Assembly: GCA_963700735.1 (NCBI GenBank)
Contig: CAVOYR010000009.1
Coordinates: 62,001-126,000, forward strand
Direction of reading: 5' to 3'
DNA: 64,000 bases
DNA from: Anderseniella sp963700735
GTDB lineage: Bacteria > Pseudomonadota > Alphaproteobacteria > Rhizobiales > Aestuariivirgaceae
A program made the translations under genes and the position numbers. Of the stretch, positions 33,869-42,489 are shown one piece after another. The stretch's first letter is position 1, and each line of letters starts with the position of its first letter. Below the pieces are notes generated by a model. The model ran no database searches. It was not told the origin of the DNA and was given only the letters and a program-made list of their open reading frames with translations.

Positions 33869-34531
33869 ATGATCGAAGTTTGGGGCAGACGCTCATCCAT
33901 CAACGTACAGAAGGTGCTCTGGGCACTCGAGGAGGCAGGCCAGCCGTTCGAGCGCCACGCCGCCGGTGGCCAGTTCGGTGGTATTGCCGACAAGGAGTTC
34001 ACCAAGCTCAATCCGAACGGCCTTGTGCCGGTGATGAAGGACGGCAGCATCACGCTGTTCGAGTCCAACGCCATGATGCGTTACATCGCCCGCAAGTACG
34101 GCAAGGACAACATTCGCCCGCGCGGCCAGAAGCCGTGGGCACTGGCAGACCAGTGGACCGACTGGACCACCACCATGCTCAACCCGCAGATGTTCACGAT
34201 TCTCGTCAAGCAGGTGCGGTGCAAGCCCGAGGATGCCGATCCGGCAGCCGTCAAGGCAGCAGCCAAGAACCTGGAGAACCTGTTCAAGATCGCCAACCGT
34301 GCCATCGGCAAGAAGCCGTTCCTCACGGGCCGCTACTTCAACTATTCGGACATTGCGCTGGCCGTCTTCTATTCGCGCTACAAGCAGTTCGACATCAAGC
34401 ACGCCAACACCCCGAACCTCGACCGCTGGATGGACGATATCCGCCAGCGTGCGGCGTTCAAGAAGTGGGCTGACGTCAAGATCGGTTCGAACAACGACGA
34501 GTGGCTGGCCCACGAGAAGAAGCTCGGCTGA
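33869..34531 (+). CDS. Glutathione S-transferase family protein
   Basis: A 220-residue GST. The thioredoxin-like N-domain (about 1-80) begins MIEVWGRRSSINVQKVLWAL, with the ESNAMMRYIARKYG segment that binds the gamma-glutamyl group. The helical C-domain (about 90-210) contains YFNYSDIALAVFYSRY. The catalytic Ser of the beta/theta type is probably Ser9 or Ser10. AGGAAG precedes the ATG by nine bases. It is monocistronic, with a terminator after it. Confidence 0.9.
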   Translation: MIEVWGRRSSINVQKVLWALEEAGQPFERHAAGGQFGGIADKEFTKLNPNGLVPVMKDGSITLFESNAMMRYIARKYGKDNIRPRGQKPWALADQWTDWTTTMLNPQMFTILVKQVRCKPEDADPAAVKAAAKNLENLFKIANRAIGKKPFLTGRYFNYSDIALAVFYSRYKQFDIKHANTPNLDRWMDDIRQRAAFKKWADVKIGSNNDEWLAHEKKLG

Positions 34532-34558
34532 GCCTTTACGGCGGCAGCACGAGAAGTG

Positions 34559-34588
34559 ACCCGGTGGCCCTCGTCACCGGGTTTTTTC
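34559..34588 (+). terminator. Rho-independent terminator
   Basis: ACCCGGTG and CACCGGGT form an 8-bp stem around GCCCTCGT, followed by six T residues. It ends the GST gene and separates it from the converging DUF815 gene. Confidence 0.88.
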
Positions 34589-34598
34589 ATTCTGGGAG

Positions 34599-35468
34599 TC
34601 AGCCGAGTGGCTGCCCGAGACGTCCGGCAAGGTCCTGGACGTACTGCCAGGCAACGCGGCCAGACCGTGATCCGCGTGTGGCCTGCCATTCAATGGCCTC
34701 GGCACGCCATTGCTCTTCCTTCACATTCAGCTTGAAGTGATTGATGTAACCTCGAATCATTTCGAGGAATTCGTCCTGCGAGCAATTGTGGAAACCGAGC
34801 CACAGGCCGAACCGGTCCGACAGGGACACCTTTTCCTGTACTGCTTCTGACGGATTGATGGCGGTGGACCGTTCGTTCTCGATCATGTCGCGCGGCAGCA
34901 GGTGGCGGCGGTTGGACGTGGCGTACAGCAGTGCGTTCGACGGGCGGCCCTCGATGCCGCCATCCAGCGCGGCCTTCAGTGACTTGTAGCTGGTGTCTTG
35001 CGCATCGAAGGACAGGTCGTCGCAATAGATGATGAAGCGGTATTGCTGCTTTGGCCGCAGAAGGCCCATCAGCGCGGGCAGGCTTTCAATGTCCTCGCGG
35101 TGGATTTCGATCAGCTTCAGCGTGTGCCCATGCTGTTGTGTAACCGAGGCATGCGCCGCCTTGACCAGCGAGCTCTTGCCCATGCCGCGCGCGCCCCACA
35201 GCAGCACGTTGTTGGCCGGAAGGCCGCGGGCAAACCGTTCGGTATTCTCGACCAGGATGTCGCGGACGCGGTCGATGCCGTGCAGCAGCACCATTTCCAC
35301 CCGGTTGACCTGCGGTACTGGCTGCAGGCGGTTTCCGGCTGCCTGCCAGACGAACGCATCGGCGGCACCGAAATCCGGCTCAAGCGGTGCAGGCGGGGCC
35401 GAGCGTTCAAGGGCGGAGGCAATGCGCTCAAGGCGGGAAAGGATGTCGTCAATGCGTTGATCGGTCAT
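34599..35468 (-). CDS. DUF815 family AAA-type ATP-binding protein
   Basis: A 289-residue P-loop protein of the DUF815 family. Walker A is GARGMGKSSLVKAA (about 95-108) and the Walker B region is FIIYCDDLSFD; sensor-like ATSNRRHLLPRDM follows. Members are widespread and uncharacterised, and probably act as AAA ATPases. It is transcribed divergently from yajC, a neighbourhood conserved in alphaproteobacteria. The ATG at 35468 begins the family-typical MTDQRIDDILSRLERI. Confidence 0.85.
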   Translation of the reverse strand: MTDQRIDDILSRLERIASALERSAPPAPLEPDFGAADAFVWQAAGNRLQPVPQVNRVEMVLLHGIDRVRDILVENTERFARGLPANNVLLWGARGMGKSSLVKAAHASVTQQHGHTLKLIEIHREDIESLPALMGLLRPKQQYRFIIYCDDLSFDAQDTSYKSLKAALDGGIEGRPSNALLYATSNRRHLLPRDMIENERSTAINPSEAVQEKVSLSDRFGLWLGFHNCSQDEFLEMIRGYINHFKLNVKEEQWRAEAIEWQATRGSRSGRVAWQYVQDLAGRLGQPLG

Positions 35469-35642
35469 GTCGTGCCGGCTGTTTGTGCGGGTTGGGGAAG
35501 GGGTCCGAGATGGCTGCAACGCTTTAGGCGCAGAGCACGGCGGTGGCAAGACGTCATCGTGCTTGCGGTGTCGTGGCAGTTGCAATGCCGCCGGGGACGG
35601 CTATATAGGACGGGAATTAAACGTCTTTGGGAGTCTTCTGGA

Positions 35643-35981
35643 ATGTTTATCAGCCCCGCATACGCGCAGGCAGCAGGCGGCGTGCCTGGCGGCACCGACC
35701 TTTTTGGCATGTTGTTCCTCATCCTGCCGATGTTCGCCATCATGTATTTTCTGATCTGGCGTCCGCAGCAGAAGCGGATGAAGGACCACCAGGAGATGGT
35801 GAAGTCGATCCGGCGTGGTGACAACATCGTGACCGCCGGCGGTATCATTGCCAAGGTGACCAAGGTCGTTGACGACCACGAAATCCTCGTCGAGTCCGGT
35901 GAGGGCACCAAGATGCGCATGTTGCGCTCGGCTGTGACTGAAGTACGCTCCAAGGGTGAACCGGCCAAGGCCGACGCCTGA
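35643..35981 (+). CDS. yajC: Preprotein translocase subunit YajC
   Basis: A 112-residue single-pass inner-membrane protein. A short N-terminal stretch MFISPAYAQAAGG is followed by a membrane helix (about 20-40, LFLILPMFAIMYFLIWRPQ) and the conserved cytosolic QQKRMKDHQEMVKSIRRGD and VTAGGIIAKV. It associates with SecDF to support Sec export. secD lies 129 bases downstream. Confidence 0.95.
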   Translation: MFISPAYAQAAGGVPGGTDLFGMLFLILPMFAIMYFLIWRPQQKRMKDHQEMVKSIRRGDNIVTAGGIIAKVTKVVDDHEILVESGEGTKMRMLRSAVTEVRSKGEPAKADA

Positions 35982-36110
35982 TTGTTGCGGGTAACGAGCG
36001 TCCGCTCCCGGCGCGCAAAGCGCGGGCGCCGGGCTTCAATCACCTGATGCGTCCTCAACCTGCTGGCGCTGTCTGACTATTCGGACGACAACACATAACG
36101 GTCTGGCCAC

Positions 36111-37718
36111 ATGCTTCATTTTTCCAATTTCAAGGCAGCTTTGATCGCGCTGATCATTGCGTTTGCTGCGCTGGCCTGCTTCCCGAACCTGCTGAACGAC
36201 GAGCAGCGTGCCGGGATACCGTCGTTCCTGCCCAGTTCCAAGATCAACCTCGGGCTCGATTTGCAGGGCGGCAGCTACGTGCTGCTTGAAGTTGACCAGA
36301 CATCGCTCAAGGACACGCTGTCCAAGCAGCTCATTGGCGACATCCGGCTGAAGCTGCGCGAAGCCAAGATCCGCTATGCCGGCCTGCAGCGCACGCCTGA
36401 CGGCGCGACCGTGTCGATAACCGATGCAGCCGATGCCGAACGTGCCGAAACGCTGCTGCGGGAGATTTCCCAGCCCGTCGAAGTTGGCATTTTCGGGCAG
36501 GGCGGCCAGGTGCAGGAACTCGAAGTCAGCCGCACCGGCCAGACTGTCAACATGACCTTCTCGCAAGGTGGCATCGAGGCGCGCGTTGGCCGGGCCGTTC
36601 AGCAGTCACTCGAAATCATCGGCCGCCGCATCAACGCACTTGGCACCACCGAACCCGTGATCCAGCGCCAGGGCGTGGACCGCATCGTGGTTCAGGTGCC
36701 GGGCTTGCAGGACCCCGAACGCCTCAAGGCGCTGCTTGGTCAGACCGCACAGCTCCAGTTCCGGTTGCTGTGTGACCAGCAGCCGGAGGGTCCGGGCGCG
36801 ACCGTACCGCTCGATTGCGAACAGATGGCCGAGCGCACCAGTGCAGACGTGCTCTACTGGGTGCAAACGTCCCGGTCGGCCACGGTCGAGGGCGAGGACC
36901 TGTCCGACGCCCAGACCGGTTTTGACCAGCGCACCAACGAGCCGGTGGTGAACTTCCGCTTCAATGCCGCCGGTGCGCAACGGTTCTGCCGTCTGACGCA
37001 GGCCAATGTGGGCCGTCCGTTTGCCATCGTGCTGGACAGCAAGGTTGTTTCCGCGCCTCGCATCAACGAACAGATCTGCGGCGGGTCCGGCCAGATTTCC
37101 GGCAACTTCACCGTTGAAGAAGCCAACGACCTGTCCATCGTGCTGCGCTCCGGCGCACTGCCGGCCAAGCTGGTCGTCGTGGAGGAACGCACCGTCGGCC
37201 CAAGCCTTGGCGCTGACTCGATCGAGGCCGGTACCACCGCTGCAATGATCGGTTTTGCCGGCGTGCTGGTGTTCATGCTGGTGTCGTACGGCCTGTTTGG
37301 CCTGTTCGCCATCGTGGCCCTGGTGGTCAACCTGCTGATCATTCTCGGTGCCCTGTCGGTACTTGGTGCCACGCTCACGCTGCCGGGCATTGCCGGCATC
37401 GTGCTGACCATGGGCATGGCGGTGGACTCCAACGTGCTGGTGTTCGAGCGCATCCGGGAGGAGGTGGCCAATGGCCGCTCAACGCTGAATGCCATCGAGA
37501 CCGGCTTCAAGATGGCGCTGGGCACCATTCTTGATGCCAACATCACCACGCTGATCGCTGCCGTCATCCTGTTCGGCATGGGCTCCGGCCCGGTGCGCGG
37601 CTTTGCGGTGACACTGGGCATCGGCATCCTGTCGACCGTGTTTACCGCCTACACCGTGACCCGCCTGATCGTTGCCTTCTGGGTGCGGACACGCCGGCCC
37701 AAGACAGTGCCGCTGTAA
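36111..37718 (+). CDS. secD: Protein translocase subunit SecD
   Basis: A 535-residue subunit of the proton-driven SecDF motor. One N-terminal helix is followed by a large periplasmic domain (P1 starting near LGLDLQGGSYVLLEVD) and five C-terminal membrane helices with the conserved GIVLTMGMAVDSNVLVFERI. It pulls exported proteins across the membrane and supports membrane insertion. secF follows after 24 bases. Confidence 0.97.
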   Translation: MLHFSNFKAALIALIIAFAALACFPNLLNDEQRAGIPSFLPSSKINLGLDLQGGSYVLLEVDQTSLKDTLSKQLIGDIRLKLREAKIRYAGLQRTPDGATVSITDAADAERAETLLREISQPVEVGIFGQGGQVQELEVSRTGQTVNMTFSQGGIEARVGRAVQQSLEIIGRRINALGTTEPVIQRQGVDRIVVQVPGLQDPERLKALLGQTAQLQFRLLCDQQPEGPGATVPLDCEQMAERTSADVLYWVQTSRSATVEGEDLSDAQTGFDQRTNEPVVNFRFNAAGAQRFCRLTQANVGRPFAIVLDSKVVSAPRINEQICGGSGQISGNFTVEEANDLSIVLRSGALPAKLVVVEERTVGPSLGADSIEAGTTAAMIGFAGVLVFMLVSYGLFGLFAIVALVVNLLIILGALSVLGATLTLPGIAGIVLTMGMAVDSNVLVFERIREEVANGRSTLNAIETGFKMALGTILDANITTLIAAVILFGMGSGPVRGFAVTLGIGILSTVFTAYTVTRLIVAFWVRTRRPKTVPL

Positions 37719-37742
37719 TGCCAGGGCGAGGAGACGAAAATC

Positions 37743-38708
37743 ATGCTCAAACCAATGCGCTTCGTACCGGACAACACGAACATCAGGTTCATGCGCCTTG
37801 CGCGGCCGGGCTTCTTTGCCTCGATCGCCGGTGTGCTTGTCTCGATCGGCCTGTTCGTCGGACTTGCGCTCAACTATGGCATCGACTTTACCGGCGGCAC
37901 CGAAATCCTCGTCCGGCCGACGCCGGGCAATGCCCAGGCACTGACCATCGACGAGATGCGGACTGTCGTGGGCGGGCTTGGCCTTGGCAGCACGGAACTG
38001 CAGGAGTTCGGCACCGATGGTGACGTGGCCATCCGCGTCGGCCTTGTTGAAGGCGGCGATGAAGCCCAGCAGGCGGCCGTGGGGCAGATCAAGTCGGCCT
38101 TTGGCGACAAGGTCGAGTTTCGCGCCGTGAACTCTCTCGGGTCCAAGGTATCGGGCGAACTGGCTCGTGATGGCATCATCGCCATCCTGTTGTCGTTCGT
38201 CGCGATCATGATCTACATCTGGCTGCGCTTCGAATGGCAGTTTGCCATCGGCACGGTGGCCACGCTGGTGCATGACGTGGCGCTGACCATCGGCTTGCTG
38301 GCCATCACGCGGGTGCAGTTCGACCTGTCGTCCATCGCCGCCATCCTGACCATTGTCGGCTATTCGCTGAACGACACCGTGGTGGTGTTCGACCGGTTCC
38401 GCGAGAATTTGCGCAAGTACAAGAAAATGCCGTTTGACGAGATGGTCGACCTGTCGCTCAACCAGACGCTGCCGCGCACCCTGATGACCTCGATCTCGAC
38501 CCTCATGGCGCTACTGGCGCTGTACTTCTTCGGCGGCGAGGTTCTCAAGAGCTTCACCTTCATCATGATCTTCGGCGTGCTGATCGGCACCTATTCGTCG
38601 ATCTTCATCGGGGCACCGCTGCTGTCGCTGATGGGGGCATATGTTGATCGCCGCGTGCCCGGCGCCGCCGATGACGCGCAGGCCGAGGTGGACGGCGCCA
38701 AGCCCTGA
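37743..38708 (+). CDS. secF: Protein translocase subunit SecF
   Basis: A 321-residue partner of SecD. Features are the periplasmic YGIDFTGGTEILV near residue 45, six membrane helices, and the conserved TIVGYSLNDTVVVFDRFREN and NQTLPRTLMTSISTLMALLALY. It overlaps the next gene by one base (TGATG), implying coupled translation with the Mth938-like gene. Confidence 0.97.
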   Translation: MLKPMRFVPDNTNIRFMRLARPGFFASIAGVLVSIGLFVGLALNYGIDFTGGTEILVRPTPGNAQALTIDEMRTVVGGLGLGSTELQEFGTDGDVAIRVGLVEGGDEAQQAAVGQIKSAFGDKVEFRAVNSLGSKVSGELARDGIIAILLSFVAIMIYIWLRFEWQFAIGTVATLVHDVALTIGLLAITRVQFDLSSIAAILTIVGYSLNDTVVVFDRFRENLRKYKKMPFDEMVDLSLNQTLPRTLMTSISTLMALLALYFFGGEVLKSFTFIMIFGVLIGTYSSIFIGAPLLSLMGAYVDRRVPGAADDAQAEVDGAKP

Positions 38709-39115
38709 TGCGTGCTGGCGCCCCCACGGCCTACCTCAACGAGCGCGTCCAGATCGACGCCTATGGCAATGGCGGGTTCAGGTTTCGCGACATGTCGCAC
38801 CGCGGCTCGCTGCTGTGCGTGCCGTCGGGCATGCTGGGCTGGGCGCCCGGCGATGCAACCAGCCTGACGCTTGATGATTTCGCGCCGATCCTGTCAGCCC
38901 CGGAAGGTGTCGGCTTCGTGCTTCTGGGCACGGGCGAGGGCCAGGTGTTTCCGCCGCCTGCCGTGCGCAAGGCGTTTGCCGAGGCGGGCATTGGCCTTGA
39001 GCCAATGAGTACGGGGGCTGCGGTTCGCACCTACAACGTGCTGTTGGCTGAGGGCCGTGACGTGGCATGTGCGTTGATCGCGGTTGACGACCATCGCCGC
39101 GCGGACGAGCCGTAA
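38708..39115 (+). CDS. Mth938-like domain protein, NDUFAF3-type
   Basis: A 135-residue single Mth938-like (DUF498) domain. Typical segments are RVQIDAYGNGGFRFRDMSHRGSLL, GVGFVLLGTGEGQVFPPPAVR and GAAVRTYNVLLAEGRDVACAL. The human member NDUFAF3 helps assemble the Q-module of complex I. It overlaps the secF stop by one base and lies five bases before the NDUFAF6-type gene, so it is part of the yajC-secDF transcript. A role in complex I assembly is inferred from family and context. Confidence 0.85.
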   Translation: MRAGAPTAYLNERVQIDAYGNGGFRFRDMSHRGSLLCVPSGMLGWAPGDATSLTLDDFAPILSAPEGVGFVLLGTGEGQVFPPPAVRKAFAEAGIGLEPMSTGAAVRTYNVLLAEGRDVACALIAVDDHRRADEP

Positions 39116-39120
39116 TCATC

Positions 39121-39981
39121 ATGAGCGGTCCCTTCCCGGAAGAGTTGGCCAGCCAGTTGCTCCAGGTCGTGCGCGCGTCGGACCGCGACCGGTACCTGTG
39201 CCTGCTGCTCATGCCGCAGGCGCGCCGGGGCGAGGTGGCTGCCATTTATGCCTTCAACGCTGAGCTGGCGCAGATCCGCGAACGCATTACCGAGCATGCA
39301 GCGGGCGAGGTGCGGCTTGCCTGGTGGGAGCAGGTCGTGGACAGCCTGTTCACTGGCGAAGTGGTCAATGCGCCGGTGCCGCAGGGCCTCGCACGGGCGG
39401 TGGAGGCTGGCGACCTGCCACGCCACACGCTGCTCAACATGATCGAGGCGCGCCGGTTCGACCTGTTCGACGACCCCATGCCGGACATGAACACCCTTGA
39501 AGGCTATCTTGGCGAAACATCTTCTGCGCTGATCCAGATGTCGGCGCTGGTGCTGGCGGGGTACGACGCGCTGGAGTGCGCCGAAGTCTCCGGACTTGCC
39601 GGGGTGGCAACCGGCATCGCGGGCCTGATGCGGCTGTTGCCCATGCACCGGGCGCGTGGGCAATGCCTGCTGCCGGTGAGCCTGCTCGACAAGCAGGGAC
39701 TGACACCCGCCCACGTGCTGGCCGGGCGGGACGGGGCGGCGATTGATGTTGTCCTGCTGGAACTTGCCGCTCACGCCGAGGCGCGGCTGGCGCAGGCGCG
39801 AAAGGCGTCAAGCAGCATACCGGAAGCCGCCTTGCCGGCGTTCCTGCACACCGCCCTTACGCCGGCTTACCTGAAACGGTTGCGCAAGGCGCGCTCGTCC
39901 ATGCTGAAGCGACCGGTTACGCGGCCACAATGGCTCAACCAGATCACGCTGCTGAAGGCCGCGCGCGGCGAGACGTTCTAG
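39121..39981 (+). CDS. Squalene/phytoene synthase family protein, NDUFAF6-type
   Basis: A 286-residue all-helical protein. The fold family is squalene/phytoene synthase, but the first Asp-rich motif is replaced by AFNAELAQIRERI, and the sequence follows NDUFAF6 (AFNxELAQ, VRLAWWEQ, LLNMIEARRFDLFD, ALPAFLHTAL). NDUFAF6 is a complex I assembly factor rather than an isoprenoid synthase, so I do not call a terpene synthase. It ends directly against trmFO, which converges with no spacer. Confidence 0.82.
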   Translation: MSGPFPEELASQLLQVVRASDRDRYLCLLLMPQARRGEVAAIYAFNAELAQIRERITEHAAGEVRLAWWEQVVDSLFTGEVVNAPVPQGLARAVEAGDLPRHTLLNMIEARRFDLFDDPMPDMNTLEGYLGETSSALIQMSALVLAGYDALECAEVSGLAGVATGIAGLMRLLPMHRARGQCLLPVSLLDKQGLTPAHVLAGRDGAAIDVVLLELAAHAEARLAQARKASSSIPEAALPAFLHTALTPAYLKRLRKARSSMLKRPVTRPQWLNQITLLKAARGETF

Positions 39982-41415
39982 TCATTGCGCGGCGGCGGCG
40001 CTGGAGGTTTCCGCACCTTCAAGCCATGCAGCAAAGTCCCGCTTGGCGCGGGTGGTGTAGGCCAGTTGCCGGGCCGGCTTCTTGGCCTTGCCGCGCGGGC
40101 GCTTGCCGTTCTCGTCTCGCGGCACCTGGACATCGGGAAACAGCCCGAAGTTGACGTTCATCGGCTGGAATGACCGCGCCTTGCTGGTCATGTCGCCTGC
40201 CTCATCGCTCAGGTGACCGCCTGTGATGTGCGAGATCAGTGCGCCGTGCGCGGTGGTTGCCGGTGGCGGGGCAATCTGTGCGTGGCCAAGCAATTCCGCA
40301 GCGGCCATGCGGCCGGCCATCAGGCCCATGGCAGCGCTTTCCACGTATCCCTCGACCCCGGTGATCTGGCCGGCAAAGCGCACATCCGGGCGCTGCTTCA
40401 GCCGCAGCGAGCTGTCGAGCAGCACCGGCGAGTTGATGAACGTGTTGCGGTGAATGCCGCCAAGCCGGGCAAACTCTGCCTTCTCGAGGCCCGGAATGGT
40501 GCGCAGCACTTCGACCTGTTCGGCGTACTTCATCTTGGTCTGGAACCCGACCATGTTGTACAGCGTGCCCAGTGCGTTGTCCTGGCGCAACTGCACCACG
40601 GCATAGGGCTTCACGTCCGGCTGGTGCGCGTTGGTCAGCCCCATCGGCTTCATAGGTCCGTGGCGCAGGGTCTCTGGACCGCGCTCGGCCATCACCTCGA
40701 TGGGCAGGCAGCCGTCGAAGTAGGGTGTGCCTTCCCACTCCTTGAACTCCGTCTTTCCGGCAGCCAGCAGCGCAGCAATGAAGGCATTGTAGCCTGCCTC
40801 GTCCATGGGGCAGTTGATGTAGTCGGCACCCGTGCCGCCGGGGCCTGCCTTGTCGTAGCGCGACTGGTACCAGGCCTTGCCGAAGTCGATGAAGTCCTTG
40901 TAGACGATCGGCGCAATGGCATCGAAGAAGGCGAGGCCGTCATCGCCGGTGACAGCACGGATGTCTTCAGCCAGCGCGGGCGAGGTCAGCGGCCCGGTGG
41001 CGATTATGCTGCTGCCCCAGTCCGCCGGTGGCAGGCCCTGCACCTCTTCACGCGAGATGGTGATGTTGGGGTGGGCTTCAAGCGTCGCCGTGACGGCGGC
41101 GGAGAAGGCTTCGCGGTCCACTGCCAGTGCGCCCCCGGCGGGCAGCTTGTGCCGGTCCGCCGTGGCCATGATCAGCGATCCTGCCGCACGCATTTCCCAG
41201 TGCAGCAGGCCTACGGCATTGTGTTCATCATCATCAGAGCGGAACGAGTTGGAGCACACCAGCTCGGCCAGTCCGTCCGTCTGGTGGGCATCGGTGCCGC
41301 GAACGGGCCGCATCTCGTGCAGCACCACCTGTACGCCGGAACTGGCTGCCTGCCAGGCGGCTTCCGAGCCCGCCATGCCGCCGCCGATGATGTGGAGTAT
41401 CGTTTTATCGCTCAT
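39982..41415 (-). CDS. trmFO: Methylenetetrahydrofolate--tRNA-(uracil-5-)-methyltransferase
   Basis: A 477-residue folate- and FAD-dependent enzyme that makes ribothymidine at position 54 of tRNA. The FAD motif is IIGGGMAGSEAAWQAA; further conserved are ELVCSNSFRSDD, SSIIATGPLTSPALAE, LRQDNALGTLYNMVGFQTK and FAGQITGVEGYVESAAMGLMAGR. Length is normal. The unusual C-terminus (SAAAAQ) directly abuts the converging NDUFAF6-type gene. Confidence 0.96.
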   Translation of the reverse strand: MSDKTILHIIGGGMAGSEAAWQAASSGVQVVLHEMRPVRGTDAHQTDGLAELVCSNSFRSDDDEHNAVGLLHWEMRAAGSLIMATADRHKLPAGGALAVDREAFSAAVTATLEAHPNITISREEVQGLPPADWGSSIIATGPLTSPALAEDIRAVTGDDGLAFFDAIAPIVYKDFIDFGKAWYQSRYDKAGPGGTGADYINCPMDEAGYNAFIAALLAAGKTEFKEWEGTPYFDGCLPIEVMAERGPETLRHGPMKPMGLTNAHQPDVKPYAVVQLRQDNALGTLYNMVGFQTKMKYAEQVEVLRTIPGLEKAEFARLGGIHRNTFINSPVLLDSSLRLKQRPDVRFAGQITGVEGYVESAAMGLMAGRMAAAELLGHAQIAPPPATTAHGALISHITGGHLSDEAGDMTSKARSFQPMNVNFGLFPDVQVPRDENGKRPRGKAKKPARQLAYTTRAKRDFAAWLEGAETSSAAAAQ

Positions 41416-41475
41416 GAGGTTGAGCCTTAGCGTCGAAACCGGGCCGGGGCAAGACCGGTGGCGGGTTGGTTCTGC

Positions 41476-42471
41476 CTAGCCCTCGACCCAGTTGGCGATC
41501 TGTTCTGCAACAACCGGGTTGACCAGGTAGCCATACAGCTTGTGCGGGTTCGAGACGCCGTGGTGGGTCCAGCAATTGTACATGCGCAGGTCGGTGATCG
41601 AGTGGACATAGCCATAGTCCAGCATTTCAGAGAAATCGTTCGCCATGTCCGGATCATGCGCGATGAAGTCGTCATAGGCGGCGATATTGACCCAGTCGCG
41701 CACGATTGCCCGCGGAAACCGCCCGCCGGCATGTTCGCGCGCGTCGTACAAATTGGCGCGAACACCTGCTTCGCCCAGCGGGCAGCCCAGCGTCAGCCAC
41801 AGCGATATGTTGGGGTTGCGCCGCATCAGGCCGGCGTATTCGCTCATCTGTGAAAATTTCCACAGCACGTCATAGGCGATCACGCACCCCATCGAATGTG
41901 AAATGAGGCAGATGTCGTCGCGGTTTATGATGGCCCGGCGCAGCGGACCCTGCACGCGTTCGCGAATGTCGGAACCGGTTTTGCGGCTCAGCAGGTAGGC
42001 GCCCATGTCGGCGGATGACTTTTTCAGGATTATCTCGTTGGCGCGGCTGCGGGTCAGCGCCGACAGCAGCGTTGAAAACGCCCGGGCAGCGTTGTCGAGG
42101 TAGCGGTAGTTCTTGTGCTGCGCCAGCACCGCGGCGTAGCTCGCCTCGTCAAAGCTGCCGAGCGCCATCAGCCGTTGCAGGCTTTCCTTCAGGTCGTCAT
42201 AGGGCAGGCACGGTTCGTGACGGTACCGCCTGTCGTTGCGGGCGGTCAGTTGCGCTGCCTCGTCGGCGTTGTGCTGGGCCATGATGGCGTTGTTGATGTC
42301 GCCGTAGTAGGTGAAGCTGAACCGCACCTTGCCATCGCGCAACTGGCTGGCAACGCCAGGGTTCACCGCCTCGATGCCGTGCATCAGGGCGTCAAAGCTC
42401 AGCTTGCGCTTTTTGGTGGCGGCGGGCTTTGTGGACCTGCCGTGAACGAAGATGATGTGCTTGCGCGCCAT
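41476..42471 (-). CDS. Alpha/beta-hydrolase-like hypothetical protein
   Basis: A 331-residue soluble protein. The start KHIIFVHGRSTKP supplies a typical HG oxyanion strand and CLISHSMGCVIAYDVLW a nucleophile elbow (S-H-S-M-G), both of the alpha/beta-hydrolase fold. A long helical insert occupies about residues 60-180. Candidate acid and His are in the C-terminal third (DWVNIAAYDDFIAHDPDMAND; WTHHGVSNPHKLYG). Substrate is unknown. It lies 60 bases beyond trmFO on the same strand. Confidence 0.72.
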   Translation of the reverse strand: MARKHIIFVHGRSTKPAATKKRKLSFDALMHGIEAVNPGVASQLRDGKVRFSFTYYGDINNAIMAQHNADEAAQLTARNDRRYRHEPCLPYDDLKESLQRLMALGSFDEASYAAVLAQHKNYRYLDNAARAFSTLLSALTRSRANEIILKKSSADMGAYLLSRKTGSDIRERVQGPLRRAIINRDDICLISHSMGCVIAYDVLWKFSQMSEYAGLMRRNPNISLWLTLGCPLGEAGVRANLYDAREHAGGRFPRAIVRDWVNIAAYDDFIAHDPDMANDFSEMLDYGYVHSITDLRMYNCWTHHGVSNPHKLYGYLVNPVVAEQIANWVEG

Positions 42472-42489
42472 GAAGTGCGGACGGCCCCG

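Noticed and set aside
39121..39981. Annotation as phytoene or squalene synthase
   Set aside because: The first Asp-rich motif is missing, the sequence follows the NDUFAF6 pattern and no carotenoid or hopanoid genes are nearby.
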